From assembly GCA_003282155.1 (NCBI GenBank), contig QBZY01000006.1:1-61242 (forward strand): 61,242 nucleotides of DNA, written 5' to 3'. The notes below the pieces were generated by a model. It was given only the letters and a program-made list of their open reading frames with translations, did no database searches and had not been told where the DNA came from. Origin of the DNA: Pelagibacteraceae bacterium AG-337-I02 (lineage in GTDB: Bacteria; Pseudomonadota; Alphaproteobacteria; HIMB59; GCA-002718135). The position numbers and the translations under genes were made by a program. Of the stretch, positions 48,386 to 57,633 are shown piece by piece (position 1 is the first letter of the stretch; each line of letters opens with the position of its first letter).

Positions 48386-49084
48386 TTACACATATGTAGT
48401 GTAAGAGATTTTATTTATTTTTAGTCTATTTATTAATTCTTTCTCTTTATTAAAATAATTAGATTTATACTTATCAGCTACAAATTTTGCATGAAACTCA
48501 ACAAAAATATGAGTTATATTTTTGATTTCGTTTATATTATCAATTATATCATTTAAAACAGCATACTCAGATCCTTCAATATCCATTTTTATTATTATGT
48601 TATCATATATTTTTAATTCTTTTAGTTTTTCAACAAATCTAAAGCACTCAATCTCAGTTGCATTTTCTTCATTAGCATCATATAATAAAGATGCATGGTC
48701 TTTAATTATACTTGCTCCATCTGATATTTTCCCCCTGTGATCCTCTACAAGTCCATATAGATTTATTTTTCCATTATGAACAAACGCAGCCTTATTTATA
48801 AGTTGAATTTTGTCTTTTCCAATTTTGTTTATTAATTTACTCAAATGACTTTTTAAATTGGGATTTGCCTCAACTAATAAATAATCAAACTTAGAAGATC
48901 GAAAATGTTTAGAAAATAAATTAAATCCTTGTCCAAGATTAGTACCTAAATCGATAAATAAATTTTTATCATTTTTTAGAATTACAAAAAAATTTAAATA
49001 AATACACATAAGATTAGTAACTAAAATTTTTAATTTTTTAGCAAGTCTATATCGATAATAATTTAAATAATTTTTTATAATCAT
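48386..49084 (-). CDS. FkbM family methyltransferase
   Basis: SAM-dependent O-methyltransferase fold, 232 aa. LFIDLGTNLGQGFNLFSKHF is motif I, DYLLVEANPNLKSHL motif II, and IIIKMDIEGSEYAVLNDII the FkbM-type acidic motif. The target, often a sugar or polyketide hydroxyl, is unknown. Directly abuts another methyltransferase gene upstream, forming a pair possibly concerned with surface glycans. Confidence 0.85.
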   Translation of the reverse strand: MIIKNYLNYYRYRLAKKLKILVTNLMCIYLNFFVILKNDKNLFIDLGTNLGQGFNLFSKHFRSSKFDYLLVEANPNLKSHLSKLINKIGKDKIQLINKAAFVHNGKINLYGLVEDHRGKISDGASIIKDHASLLYDANEENATEIECFRFVEKLKELKIYDNIIIKMDIEGSEYAVLNDIIDNINEIKNITHIFVEFHAKFVADKYKSNYFNKEKELINRLKINKISYTTYV

Positions 49085-49857
49085 TACTCTTTTTTAAAGA
49101 AGTACTGTGAGCAGCCAGCTTCTCCAGTTATGTCGGATTTTATTAATTTAAATGATAATTTTTTGCAAAAATTTTCAATTTCATCAGGACTTGCAACTTC
49201 ATAAGGCAAACCAACAAGCCAATCCAAAATATCATGATAAACATTCATACCTCTTCTTTTAGTCCTATTCCATTTAAATGGATTTTTTTTCAACAATAGT
49301 CTTGATTTCATATGGACTAAAATATTAAGATAGATCATAAATTTTTTTCTAAGCAATCCTCCATTTTTAAAACGAATTTTGTCATTTAAGTGATTTTGAT
49401 AATTTGGTCCTTTTGTATAAATAGCTATAAAAAAATAACCATTTTTTTTAACTAATAAACTAGCGTTCTCAATTGCTTTCCACATGTTACCAGTGTGATG
49501 TAAAACTCCCCATGAATATACAATATCCATTTTTTTAGAATTTTTAATTAATTGATCATCCAAAATAGATGCTTGAAAAATATTCCACTTAATTTTTGAA
49601 AATTTTGAGTTCATTTCTTTTGTAACTTCTACTGATTCTTCATCAACATCAAAGCTAGTAATGTCTCTAAAACCAATTCTTTCAAAAGCTAAGGATGATA
49701 AACCTGATCCACAACCAATATCAATTAAAGACATATTACTAACATCAAAGTCAATCCATTTTTTTAAATCTTCAGCCATTATCTCAATTTTATTTTGATC
49801 AATAAGATTTATGTAACTTTTCCAATTACTTCCAAATGATTTGGGCAAAATTTTCAT
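49084..49857 (-). CDS. class I SAM-dependent methyltransferase
   Basis: 257 aa. Motif I MSLIDIGCGSGLSSLAFERI, motif II ITSFDVDEESVEVTKEM, and MDIVYSWGVLHHTGNMWKAI as the post-motif typical of UbiE/Methyltransf_11 enzymes. A basic region (about 145-195) follows. Substrate unknown. Shares a base with the FkbM gene, so they are probably cotranscribed. Confidence 0.85.
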   Translation of the reverse strand: MKILPKSFGSNWKSYINLIDQNKIEIMAEDLKKWIDFDVSNMSLIDIGCGSGLSSLAFERIGFRDITSFDVDEESVEVTKEMNSKFSKIKWNIFQASILDDQLIKNSKKMDIVYSWGVLHHTGNMWKAIENASLLVKKNGYFFIAIYTKGPNYQNHLNDKIRFKNGGLLRKKFMIYLNILVHMKSRLLLKKNPFKWNRTKRRGMNVYHDILDWLVGLPYEVASPDEIENFCKKLSFKLIKSDITGEAGCSQYFFKKE

Positions 49858-49907
49858 AGTTTTTTTATATTAAATTATTATAAATTATATAATTTAATAA
49901 TATATTA

Positions 49908-50417
49908 TTATTTTTTATTTTCTTTAAAAATAGGAACCATTGAACTCCAAACACCATCTTTTTTTAAACGATGAAATGTAGCTGCAAATATATGAATTCC
50001 AATTAACAAATAAAGTAAATTGATAAACAATTCATGCAAAGTAATTACAATATTCATCATTAAACTATTTTGAAAACCAAACCAAAATAAATATCCAATC
50101 AATAATCCTGATAACACAGTACCTGCTAAAAAAGCATACATCCCATTATGAACAATTTTAGCAGACATTTTTTGTACTCTTGGAGTATCTTTAGGTAATG
50201 ATGATTTCTGAGTTGTTTTCATGTAAATTAAACGGGTTATAAGTAGAAACAAAAAAATTAGTGAAAAAATAATTTCAAATCTTATAAAAGCAGCATCTTC
50301 AAGTTGATTTATATCGTCAACTTGCTTTGCCACACCATAAACAAATAATAAAACAAAACCCCAATGAAATAACTTCGCTATTTTACTGTATCCTGAATTA
50401 TTTTTATATAGACTCAT
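49908..50417 (-). CDS. cytochrome b561 family membrane protein
   Basis: Four-helix di-heme b-type cytochrome of 169 aa that passes electrons within the inner membrane, commonly from ubiquinol. Candidate heme ligands are His in KLFHWGFV, KIVHNGMY, TLHELFIN and IHIFAATFHRL; the C-terminal LKKDGVWSSM is typical of the family. Stands alone, diverging from sspB. Confidence 0.87.
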   Translation of the reverse strand: MSLYKNNSGYSKIAKLFHWGFVLLFVYGVAKQVDDINQLEDAAFIRFEIIFSLIFLFLLITRLIYMKTTQKSSLPKDTPRVQKMSAKIVHNGMYAFLAGTVLSGLLIGYLFWFGFQNSLMMNIVITLHELFINLLYLLIGIHIFAATFHRLKKDGVWSSMVPIFKENKK

Positions 50418-50466
50418 AAAATTTATTATAATATTTTAAAAATTAAGAAAAGTAAATAAAACGTAA

Positions 50467-50898
50467 ATGATTCATTATCAAAAAATATTAGATAAAAATA
50501 TGTTAAATGTATTTAAAGATATTTTGATTAATATCAGAGATAATGGATTATCAAATAACAATCATCTCTATATTACATTTTTCACGAATCACAAAAATGT
50601 TGAATTACCCAATTGGCTAAAACAAAAATATCCTGAAGAAATGACTATCTTGATACAATATGAATATTATAATCTAAAAGTAAATAAAAACAATTTTTCT
50701 ATTTTACTCTCATTTAATAATATTAAAACAAATTTAACAATTGACTTTAAGTCTATTATCTCATTTGCAGATCCCTCTGTAAATTTTGGATTGATTTTGC
50801 AAAAAAATAGAACTCAAAAAAAATTAAATAAGAATTTAGAAAGTAAAGAATCAAAAAAAGATAATGTAATAAATTTTTCTAATTATAAAAAAAATTAA
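50467..50898 (+). CDS. sspB: SspB, adaptor delivering ssrA-tagged proteins to ClpXP
   Basis: Binds the N-terminal part of the ssrA tag and tethers it to ClpX. Alphaproteobacterial SspB pattern: NNHLYITFFTNHKNVELPNW, LKQKYPEEMTILIQYEYYNL, FSILLSFNNIKTNLTIDF, and FADPSVNFGLIL. 143 aa; the charged tail (RTQKKLNKNLESKE to the end) would contain the ClpX-tethering peptide. Lies upstream of fumC, a common alphaproteobacterial context, with gpmA inserted on the other strand. Confidence 0.9.
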   Translation: MIHYQKILDKNMLNVFKDILINIRDNGLSNNNHLYITFFTNHKNVELPNWLKQKYPEEMTILIQYEYYNLKVNKNNFSILLSFNNIKTNLTIDFKSIISFADPSVNFGLILQKNRTQKKLNKNLESKESKKDNVINFSNYKKN

Positions 50899-51524
50899 TC
50901 TAAATAATAATATTTTTTTAATTGACCATTACTATAGTCAAGGCATAATGGACTGCCAGTTGGAAGTTCTATTGAAGATATTTCTTCAGGTTTGTACATG
51001 CCAACTTTAATCATTATTGCCCTTAAAGAATTACCATGTGCTGCGATTAGAACATTTTTTTTAGCTAAGATAAATGGTTGTATTGTTTCAGTAAAAAAAG
51101 GTGAAACTCTATTTACTACGTCCTTAAGACTTTCACCATTTGGTGGTGGTGTGTCATATGATCGTCTCCAAATTTGTACTTGTTCTTTTCCAAATTTATC
51201 AGCAGTTTCAGCTTTATTTAAACCTACTAAATCTCCATAATCTCTCTCATTTAGACTTTGATCTTTTTCATAAATAAGGACTCCATCTTTATGTAAATTT
51301 TCTAATTCAGATGCCATGATTGCTATTTCTGCTGTTTTATTTGCTCTTTCTAAAACACTACTAAAAATTTTATCAATTTTTATATTATTTTTTTTTAATA
51401 AAAGGCCTGCATTTTTAGCTTCATTAATACCTTTTTCAGTTAATGGAACATCCTTCCAGCCAGTAAATCTATTTTCTAAATTCCACTTACTTTGACCATG
51501 TCTAAGTAAAACAAGTTTGTTCAT
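50895..51524 (-). CDS. gpmA: 2,3-bisphosphoglycerate-dependent phosphoglycerate mutase
   Basis: Glycolysis/gluconeogenesis enzyme interconverting 3- and 2-phosphoglycerate. Phospho-histidine in KLVLLRHGQSKWNLENRFTG, then SLNERDYGDLVGLNKAE, and the second catalytic His in IAAHGNSLRAIM. 209 aa, the short alphaproteobacterial form. The stop overlaps that of convergent sspB by four bases. Confidence 0.95.
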   Translation of the reverse strand: MNKLVLLRHGQSKWNLENRFTGWKDVPLTEKGINEAKNAGLLLKKNNIKIDKIFSSVLERANKTAEIAIMASELENLHKDGVLIYEKDQSLNERDYGDLVGLNKAETADKFGKEQVQIWRRSYDTPPPNGESLKDVVNRVSPFFTETIQPFILAKKNVLIAAHGNSLRAIMIKVGMYKPEEISSIELPTGSPLCLDYSNGQLKKYYYLD

Positions 51525-51565
51525 AAGTTACATATAATATGTTATAAAGAAATTAATAATAAATA

Positions 51566-52951
51566 ATGACCAATAAAAAAAGAATAGAATTTGATAGTTT
51601 AGGTTCTAAAAAAATTGATAAAAATAAGCTTTGGGGTGCACAAACTCAACGATCCTTGGAAAATTTTAAAATTGGAAGTGAGAAAATACCATCAGAATTG
51701 ATTATCGCACTAGGTCAACAAAAAAAAGCAGCTGCACAAGCTAATATAGAACTTGGTGTTATAGATAAAAAATTGGGATTATTAATATCAAAAGCCTGCG
51801 ATGATGTTATTAATTTAAAACTTATTGAAGAATTTCCATTAGTAGTATGGCAAACTGGATCTGGAACACAAACCAATATGAATGCCAATGAAGTAATTAG
51901 TAATTATATTATTAAAAAATTAAATGGAAGAATTGGCAGTAAACAACCTATTCATCCAAATGACCATGTAAATTTATCTCAATCATCAAATGATACTTTT
52001 CCAACAATAATGCATGTAGCAATAAATGAATTATCAATTAAAAATTTAATTCCAAATCTTAAAGATTTAATAAAAGAATTTCAAAAAAAGAAAAATTTAT
52101 TTCAAAATATTATTAAGATAGGACGAACTCATACTCAAGATGCGACCCCAATTACTTTAGGTGATGAGTTTTCTGCATTTTGCACTCAATTGCGAGCTTG
52201 TTTAAAAAGAATAGAAATTTCACAATCTGAATTAAAGTTTCTTGCTCAGGGCGGAACAGCTGTAGGCTCTGGAATTAATGCCCCAAAAAAATTTGATAAG
52301 GTATTTTGTAAATATTTGAATAAGTTAACTAAGGATAATTATAAACCATCTCCAAATAAATTTGAATCTTTAGCTTCTCATGACCCACTAATTAATTTTT
52401 CTAATTCTTTGAAAACTTTATCACTCTCATTATTAAAAATAGTTAATGATATACGATTTTTGGCATCTGGACCTAGGTCAGGCTTAGGAGAATTAATACT
52501 ACCCGCAAATGAACCTGGATCATCAATTATGCCTGGAAAAATAAATCCAACTCAAATTGAAGCATTAAGTATGGTATGTGTTCAAGTAATTGGAAATAGT
52601 ACTACCGTAGATTTTGCTGGTTCAAACGGTCACTTTCAATTAAATGCTTATAAACCGATTATAGCCTTTAATATAATTCAATCGGTTAATCTTATTAGCG
52701 ATGGAGTAAAAAGTTTTAATATAAATTGTCTAAAAGGATTAAAAGCCAACAAAGTAATGATTAAAAATCATTTAAATAATTCATTAATGCTTGTTACTTC
52801 TTTAAACAAAAGTATTGGATACGATAGTGCAGCAAAAATTGCAAAAAAAGCATTTGATGAAAATTTGACTCTTAAAGAGGCAGCTTTAAAATTAAAGTTA
52901 ATTTCAGAAAAGGAATTTGATAAGATAGTTGATCCAAAGAAAATGATTTAA
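51566..52951 (+). CDS. fumC: class II fumarate hydratase
   Basis: TCA-cycle hydration of fumarate to malate. 461 aa. LWGAQTQRSLENFKIG, TGSGTQTNMNANEVIS, HPNDHVNLSQSSNDTFP, IGRTHTQDATPITLG and the superfamily signature GSSIMPGKINPTQ are present. Diverges from gpmA; its stop codon directly abuts the stop of lpxC. Confidence 0.97.
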   Translation: MTNKKRIEFDSLGSKKIDKNKLWGAQTQRSLENFKIGSEKIPSELIIALGQQKKAAAQANIELGVIDKKLGLLISKACDDVINLKLIEEFPLVVWQTGSGTQTNMNANEVISNYIIKKLNGRIGSKQPIHPNDHVNLSQSSNDTFPTIMHVAINELSIKNLIPNLKDLIKEFQKKKNLFQNIIKIGRTHTQDATPITLGDEFSAFCTQLRACLKRIEISQSELKFLAQGGTAVGSGINAPKKFDKVFCKYLNKLTKDNYKPSPNKFESLASHDPLINFSNSLKTLSLSLLKIVNDIRFLASGPRSGLGELILPANEPGSSIMPGKINPTQIEALSMVCVQVIGNSTTVDFAGSNGHFQLNAYKPIIAFNIIQSVNLISDGVKSFNINCLKGLKANKVMIKNHLNNSLMLVTSLNKSIGYDSAAKIAKKAFDENLTLKEAALKLKLISEKEFDKIVDPKKMI

Positions 52952-53824
52952 TTAAATATATTCATAATTATCGTTATCAGCAAATAATGTCCTTAATAAT
53001 TTGTTATTTAAATGATGACCTGATTTGTTACCATAAAAATAACCTTGAATTGGCGAACCTGCTAAATACAAATCTCCTATAGAGTCTAAAATTTTATGTC
53101 TAACAAACTCATCCTCGAAACGCAAACCATCTGAATTAAGTATTTTACTTTCTCCAACAACAACGGCATTATCTAAAGAGCCACCAAGTGCTAAACCATT
53201 TGATCTTAACATATCGACATCTTTTTCAAATCCAAAAGTACGTGCAGATGCAATATCAGTTTTATAGTTTCCATTTACTAATTGTAATTGACAACTTTGT
53301 TTGCTAACGATTTTACTAGGAAAATCAATTTCGAAATCTATAGAAAAATGATTGTTAGGTTTCAATTCTACAGATGAATCATTACTTTCTATTTTAATAT
53401 TTTTTTTTACTTTTAAAATTTTTCTTTTTTTGTTAAGACTTTGAGTAGAAGTTTTATCAATAAGATCAACAAACTTTATAGAACTTCCATCCATTATTGG
53501 AACTTCTGATCCATTAATTTCAATTTTAACATTATCTATGTGTAATCCAGATAAAGCGCTCATTAAATGCTCAATTGTTGAAACACTTGCACCACTTTGA
53601 TTACTTATAGTTGTGCTTAATTTTGTATTTGTTACATTCGACCATACTGCCTCTATTACATTATTTTTATTAAGATCTTTTCGTACAAACTTTATCCCAT
53701 AATCAGCTTCCGCAGGAAACAGTTTCATAGAAACATCTACTCCTGAATGTAATCCTATTCCGTTTATAGATACGGGTTCAGCTATAGTTTGTTGATTATT
53801 AAATTTATTTGATATCTCTATCAT
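52952..53824 (-). CDS. lpxC: UDP-3-O-acyl-N-acetylglucosamine deacetylase
   Basis: Committed zinc-dependent step of lipid A synthesis. Family motifs: QQTIAEPVSINGIGLHSG, STIEHLMSALSGLHIDNV (Zn His), FVRHKILDSIGDLYLAG (Zn His/Asp) and the catalytic GHHLNNKLL. The frame could extend 13 codons upstream, but that extension is the terminator hairpin sequence, so I start at MIEISNKFNN. About 290 aa. No Shine-Dalgarno is visible because the hairpin occupies that position. Confidence 0.93.
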   Translation of the reverse strand: MIEISNKFNNQQTIAEPVSINGIGLHSGVDVSMKLFPAEADYGIKFVRKDLNKNNVIEAVWSNVTNTKLSTTISNQSGASVSTIEHLMSALSGLHIDNVKIEINGSEVPIMDGSSIKFVDLIDKTSTQSLNKKRKILKVKKNIKIESNDSSVELKPNNHFSIDFEIDFPSKIVSKQSCQLQLVNGNYKTDIASARTFGFEKDVDMLRSNGLALGGSLDNAVVVGESKILNSDGLRFEDEFVRHKILDSIGDLYLAGSPIQGYFYGNKSGHHLNNKLLRTLFADNDNYEYI

Positions 53825-53830
53825 TTTTAA

Positions 53831-53860
53831 AAAAAAAGTGCTGTTTCCAACACTTTTTTT
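53831..53860 (-). terminator. terminator hairpin between ftsZ and lpxC
   Basis: Read on the minus strand: a run of A, GTGTTG, the loop GAAA, CAGCAC, and a run of T. This gives a 13-pair stem (one G-U) closed by a GNRA-type tetraloop. It lies about 70 bases after the ftsZ stop, and its T-run ends only six bases before the lpxC ATG. It probably terminates or attenuates ftsZ transcripts before lpxC. Confidence 0.85.
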
Positions 53861-53930
53861 CATTACATATTTTTCACGATCTTAACAACTAACCTAATAT
53901 TTCAAAATATTTCAAAAAATATTTATGATA

Positions 53931-55565
53931 CTAATTTGCCTGTCTTCTTAAGAATGTTGGTATATCTAAGAGTTCTTCCTCTGTTTCCTGATTAAACTCA
54001 TCTTCAATTTCAGAAGATAAATTCTCTTCTGCACTAAACTCCTCTTTTTCATCAATGCTTAAATTATTTTCTTCAGATTCATTTCCTTCGATCTTTTCTT
54101 CTGAAGATGCAAAAACGGGCTCGGTCTTTGCTAGAACCTCATTTTCAGAAACAATATCTTCAGATTTATTTTCAGTGGAAAGAGTATCAAATAAGCTCAA
54201 TCTTCTTACGCTTGTTTCATTTGATTTATCAATATCTAAAGATGTGCTTGATACTTCCTGAGGAAGATTATCAGATATAGTTTGATTTAGAGTTTCTGAA
54301 TCTTCTTCTTGCTCAAATACTTTAATATCTACATTTTCTTCTAAACTTGAAGTCTCCATTTGATCAATTTTTGTTTGATCATCAAAATTTGTAATATTAG
54401 GATTTACACTATCTTCAATTTCTTCATTAGTTATCTCAGTATTTTCATTATTTGAGATATGTTCCTGCTGTATAGTATTTTTTTGTAAATTTGATTTTTC
54501 TGACAATGTTTCAGGATTTACTATATCTTGTTTATAAATTTCATTATTTATATTAATTGGAGAAAAGTTTTCTATTGGTTTAGCTGATATATTATTGTTT
54601 GCATCAATACCAGTAGCTACGATGCTGACTCTTACAACGCCTTCAAGTCTATCATCACAAGTAGTTCCATAGATAATGTTTGCTTCTTCATCAACTTCTT
54701 GTTTGATTCTATTTGCAGCCTCATCAACTTCATATAATGTAATGTCTTTGCCACCAGTAATATTAATTATTAGACCTTTTGCACCTTTAAGGGATACGTC
54801 ATCAATTAATGGATTTGCAATAGCTGCTTCAGCGGCTGCAATAGCTCTACCTTCGCCTTGTGCTTCACCAGTGCCCATCATAGCTTTACCCATTTCGGAC
54901 ATAACAGTTTTGATATCTGAGAAGTCTAAATTTATCATTCCAGGCTGAACCATTAGGTCAGTCACACCTCTGACACCTGCATACAATACATCATCTGCCA
55001 TCTTAAAAGCATCAGAAAAAGTTGTTTTTTCATTGGCAATTCTAAATAAATTTTGATTTGGAATTGTAAGTAACGTATCAACATACTGTTGCAATTCTTC
55101 AATTCCTTTCTCAGCTAACTTCATCCTTTGAGAGCCTTCAAAATGGAACGGTTTAGTTACAACACCAACAGTTAGTATTCCTTTTTCTCTTGCTAATTTA
55201 GCAATTACTGGCGCAGCTCCGGTACCTGTACCACCTCCCATACCGGCAGCTATAAAAAGCATATGACTACCTTCAAATTTTTCGCTTAGATCTTGAATTG
55301 CTTCCTCTGCAGCTTGTCTTCCGATATCGGGCCTCATTCCTGCACCTAAACCTTTAGTGCTGTTTAATCCTAATTGAATTTTGTTTGGACAACTAGAAAT
55401 TTGTAAAGCTTGTGCATCCGTATTAGCTATTAGAAAATCTACACCTTCTAAATTAGCATTAATCATATTGTTAACCGCATTTCCACCAGATCCACCTACT
55501 CCCAAAACTGTTATTTTAGGATGTAAGTTCTGTGCTACATCTTGAATTGAAATATTGATAGTCAT
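53931..55565 (-). CDS. ftsZ: cell division GTPase FtsZ
   Basis: Tubulin homologue forming the division ring. 544 aa: GTPase core (1-320) with [35 protein letters not shown] and the T7-loop region [21 protein letters not shown] long, very acidic Glu/Asn/Ser-rich linker (about 325-525) precedes the conserved C-terminal peptide [12 protein letters not shown], which binds FtsA. Long linkers are common in Alphaproteobacteria. A good Shine-Dalgarno (GGAG) lies seven bases before the ATG. Confidence 0.98.
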   Translation of the reverse strand: MTINISIQDVAQNLHPKITVLGVGGSGGNAVNNMINANLEGVDFLIANTDAQALQISSCPNKIQLGLNSTKGLGAGMRPDIGRQAAEEAIQDLSEKFEGSHMLFIAAGMGGGTGTGAAPVIAKLAREKGILTVGVVTKPFHFEGSQRMKLAEKGIEELQQYVDTLLTIPNQNLFRIANEKTTFSDAFKMADDVLYAGVRGVTDLMVQPGMINLDFSDIKTVMSEMGKAMMGTGEAQGEGRAIAAAEAAIANPLIDDVSLKGAKGLIINITGGKDITLYEVDEAANRIKQEVDEEANIIYGTTCDDRLEGVVRVSIVATGIDANNNISAKPIENFSPININNEIYKQDIVNPETLSEKSNLQKNTIQQEHISNNENTEITNEEIEDSVNPNITNFDDQTKIDQMETSSLEENVDIKVFEQEEDSETLNQTISDNLPQEVSSTSLDIDKSNETSVRRLSLFDTLSTENKSEDIVSENEVLAKTEPVFASSEEKIEGNESEENNLSIDEKEEFSAEENLSSEIEDEFNQETEEELLDIPTFLRRQAN

Positions 55566-55582
55566 TGTAATTCTCCGCCGTT

Positions 55583-55620
55583 TTAAATAGTTTTTAACGA
55601 TTTATGTTCGAAATCGTCAA
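55583..55620 (-). promoter_or_regulatory. predicted ftsZ promoter with inverted repeat and TTAA-N7-TTAA motif
   Basis: On the minus strand, TTGACG (55620-55615) and TTAAAA (55597-55592) are 17 bases apart. The spacer is largely filled by a perfect inverted repeat ACGATTT-N7-AAATCGT (55597-55617). TTAA-AAACTAT-TTAA at 55597-55583, overlapping the -10 and start site, matches the Caulobacter CtrA full-site consensus. All are within 60 bases of the ftsZ ATG. Confidence 0.45.
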
Positions 55621-55645
55621 TATAATTCACTATATATAGTATTAT

Positions 55646-56866
55646 CTAAATATATTGATCAAGCCAAGTAAAAAAGCTTGAAATTCCTTGTTTTTTTGAA
55701 GTTTTTGGTTGATTTGTTAGAAAATCAATTTTAAATAAATCTCGTTCATACAATATAGATCCAATAATATCGCAAAAATTTGGCTTTTTAAAACTATTCT
55801 CTAAATTTAATTGATCTAGTGGGCTTGAAACTCTTACACCGCTTGCAAAAATTGTTTCTACATATTTTGTAATATTATCTATCATTGCCCCACCACCAGT
55901 TAAAACAACATTATTTAATTTTTTACTTCTTAAATTATTGTCTTTAATTTTTTGCCAAATCATTTCTAAAGTTTCCTCAATACGAGGTCTAATAATTGCA
56001 TTTAAACTTGAACGTGTTATTTGTTTAAATGTATTTTTGTCGCCTGAAACGACTGGGATTTCTATTATTTCATGATCATCATTCGGTGACGAAACTAAAG
56101 AGCCATATAAAGTTTTTAACCTTTCAGCGCTTGAAATAGTAGTTGATAATCCTCTAGCAATATCTAATGTAACGTTATTACTACCAACACCTATTGCATC
56201 TCCATATACAAATTTATTATTTTCAAAAACAGATATAGAGGATGTTGAATGACCTAAATCTATGCAAATAGTTCCAAGTTCTTTTTCATCTTTTGTAAGT
56301 GATGATAAAGATGAAGATAATGGAGAAGGAATATAGTTATCAATATTAAGTTTTAATTTTTTGATAATACTTGAAATATTATCTGAATATTTTTTTAGAA
56401 TATATATTTTATAAAAGTTAATTTTAATATTATCTGAATAATTTCCAATCGGGGCATTGAAATACAGATTATTATCGATATCATATGACGTTATATTATT
56501 AAATATTTCAAATTTTTCACTTGGATTGTTAAAATATTCCGATTGATTAATTATTTTTTTCAGATGTAGTTCAGAAATTCTCTCATTTTTTAATTCTATT
56601 TCTGAGCTGTAATAATGAGAATTAGAATTTAACAAAGATAAATTTAGATTAATAGAATTTAATTTGGTTTGAGATTGTTTTTCAGCCTCTATAATCAAAG
56701 ATTTAATCTGATCATGTAAATTTTCAAAATTTAAAAAAATATTTTTTTTAATATTATTGTTAGGAACAGTAGCAATTGATAAAATATTAATATTCTCAGT
56801 ATTCTTATAATCAGCAATCACAAACGATATTTTTGAATTACCAATATCTAAACCAGCTTTAATCAT
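55646..56866 (-). CDS. ftsA: cell division protein FtsA
   Basis: Actin-like membrane tether for FtsZ. 406 aa: IKAGLDIGNSKISFVIADY (phosphate 1), TICIDLGHSTSSISVFEN (phosphate 2), NNVVLTGGGAMIDNI (adenosine site), and a C-terminal amphipathic segment SFFTWLDQYI for membrane binding. Overlaps ftsQ by 8 bases; ftsZ follows after 80 bases. Confidence 0.93.
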   Translation of the reverse strand: MIKAGLDIGNSKISFVIADYKNTENINILSIATVPNNNIKKNIFLNFENLHDQIKSLIIEAEKQSQTKLNSINLNLSLLNSNSHYYSSEIELKNERISELHLKKIINQSEYFNNPSEKFEIFNNITSYDIDNNLYFNAPIGNYSDNIKINFYKIYILKKYSDNISSIIKKLKLNIDNYIPSPLSSSLSSLTKDEKELGTICIDLGHSTSSISVFENNKFVYGDAIGVGSNNVTLDIARGLSTTISSAERLKTLYGSLVSSPNDDHEIIEIPVVSGDKNTFKQITRSSLNAIIRPRIEETLEMIWQKIKDNNLRSKKLNNVVLTGGGAMIDNITKYVETIFASGVRVSSPLDQLNLENSFKKPNFCDIIGSILYERDLFKIDFLTNQPKTSKKQGISSFFTWLDQYI

Positions 56867-57632
56867 TTATGTTAATTAAGATTGTTTTTTTTAAATTTCT
56901 TAAATCATATTTTTTTATATTATTTATATCTGTTTCGCTAAGTTTATTTTGTATCATAATAAAATTCTGAATAGATGTATTTGGATCTTCTTCCGAAAGC
57001 ATTAATTTCACATCACCGTATAAATTTATATCCCATCTTCTTTTATTCAGGAATTCCAAACTCTCTATTTGATATTTTTTTTCAAAATCATTGTTTTTTA
57101 AAATATTAATTAATGAATTAGCTTTTAAGTGTGAAGAGTAACCCTTAAAGATTAATAATGACTGATTAGTGAAATCTTTAATATAAATTTGATCTATAAT
57201 TTTTCCATTTTCATCAAAAACAAAGTATTTCTCATTAAAAAAATAAATTCCTATTGGCTTATATTCTTCAATTCTAATAAATAGAGTATCTTTATAGTTT
57301 GTATTTAAATATATTTCTTTGACCCAATTATTTTCTTTTATGGAGTCATTAATCTGATCCAATGGTAATAAAAAAATCGAAGATCCTAAATAATTTTGCA
57401 GTTTATACTCTACAAATTTTAATTCAATTTTCTCCAAACCTGAAATATCAAATTTTAAAAATTGGTATTGGAAGTTTTCTGAAAAACTCTGAATTGTATT
57501 TTTAGAAATCTGAATTAAATTATTTTTGTTAAAGTATAGTAAAATAGAAAAAATAATTAAAAATAAAAAAATACAAATTAAAATTAATGATTTAATACTT
57601 AAGACATATCTTCTTCTATTAATATTATTCAT
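56859..57632 (-). CDS. ftsQ: cell division protein FtsQ
   Basis: Bitopic divisome protein, 257 aa: short cytoplasmic basic start (MNNINRRRYVLSIKS), one membrane helix (LILICIFLFLIIFSILLYF), POTRA domain with ISGLEKIELKFVEYKLQNYL, then a beta domain including WVKEIYLNTNYKDTLFIRIE. Sequence is divergent; position between ddl and ftsA is strong support. Confidence 0.88.
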   Translation of the reverse strand: MNNINRRRYVLSIKSLILICIFLFLIIFSILLYFNKNNLIQISKNTIQSFSENFQYQFLKFDISGLEKIELKFVEYKLQNYLGSSIFLLPLDQINDSIKENNWVKEIYLNTNYKDTLFIRIEEYKPIGIYFFNEKYFVFDENGKIIDQIYIKDFTNQSLLIFKGYSSHLKANSLINILKNNDFEKKYQIESLEFLNKRRWDINLYGDVKLMLSEEDPNTSIQNFIMIQNKLSETDINNIKKYDLRNLKKTILININD

Positions 57633-57633
57633 A

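Noticed and set aside
48386..48404. TTACAC-N7-GTGTAA inverted repeat at the 3' end of the FkbM gene
   Set aside because: Short AT-rich arms, includes the stop codon, and is not followed by a clean T-run; chance is likely in this composition.
53825..53863. 13-codon N-terminal extension of lpxC (MKKSVGNSTFFLK)
   Set aside because: These codons are exactly the A-run, stem and T-run of the ftsZ terminator hairpin; LpxC homology starts after the internal Met.
53895..53925. Tandem ATATTTCAAAA-like repeats between ftsZ and its terminator
   Set aside because: Only two imperfect low-complexity copies; not distinguishable from background AT repeats and not a CRISPR or iteron array.
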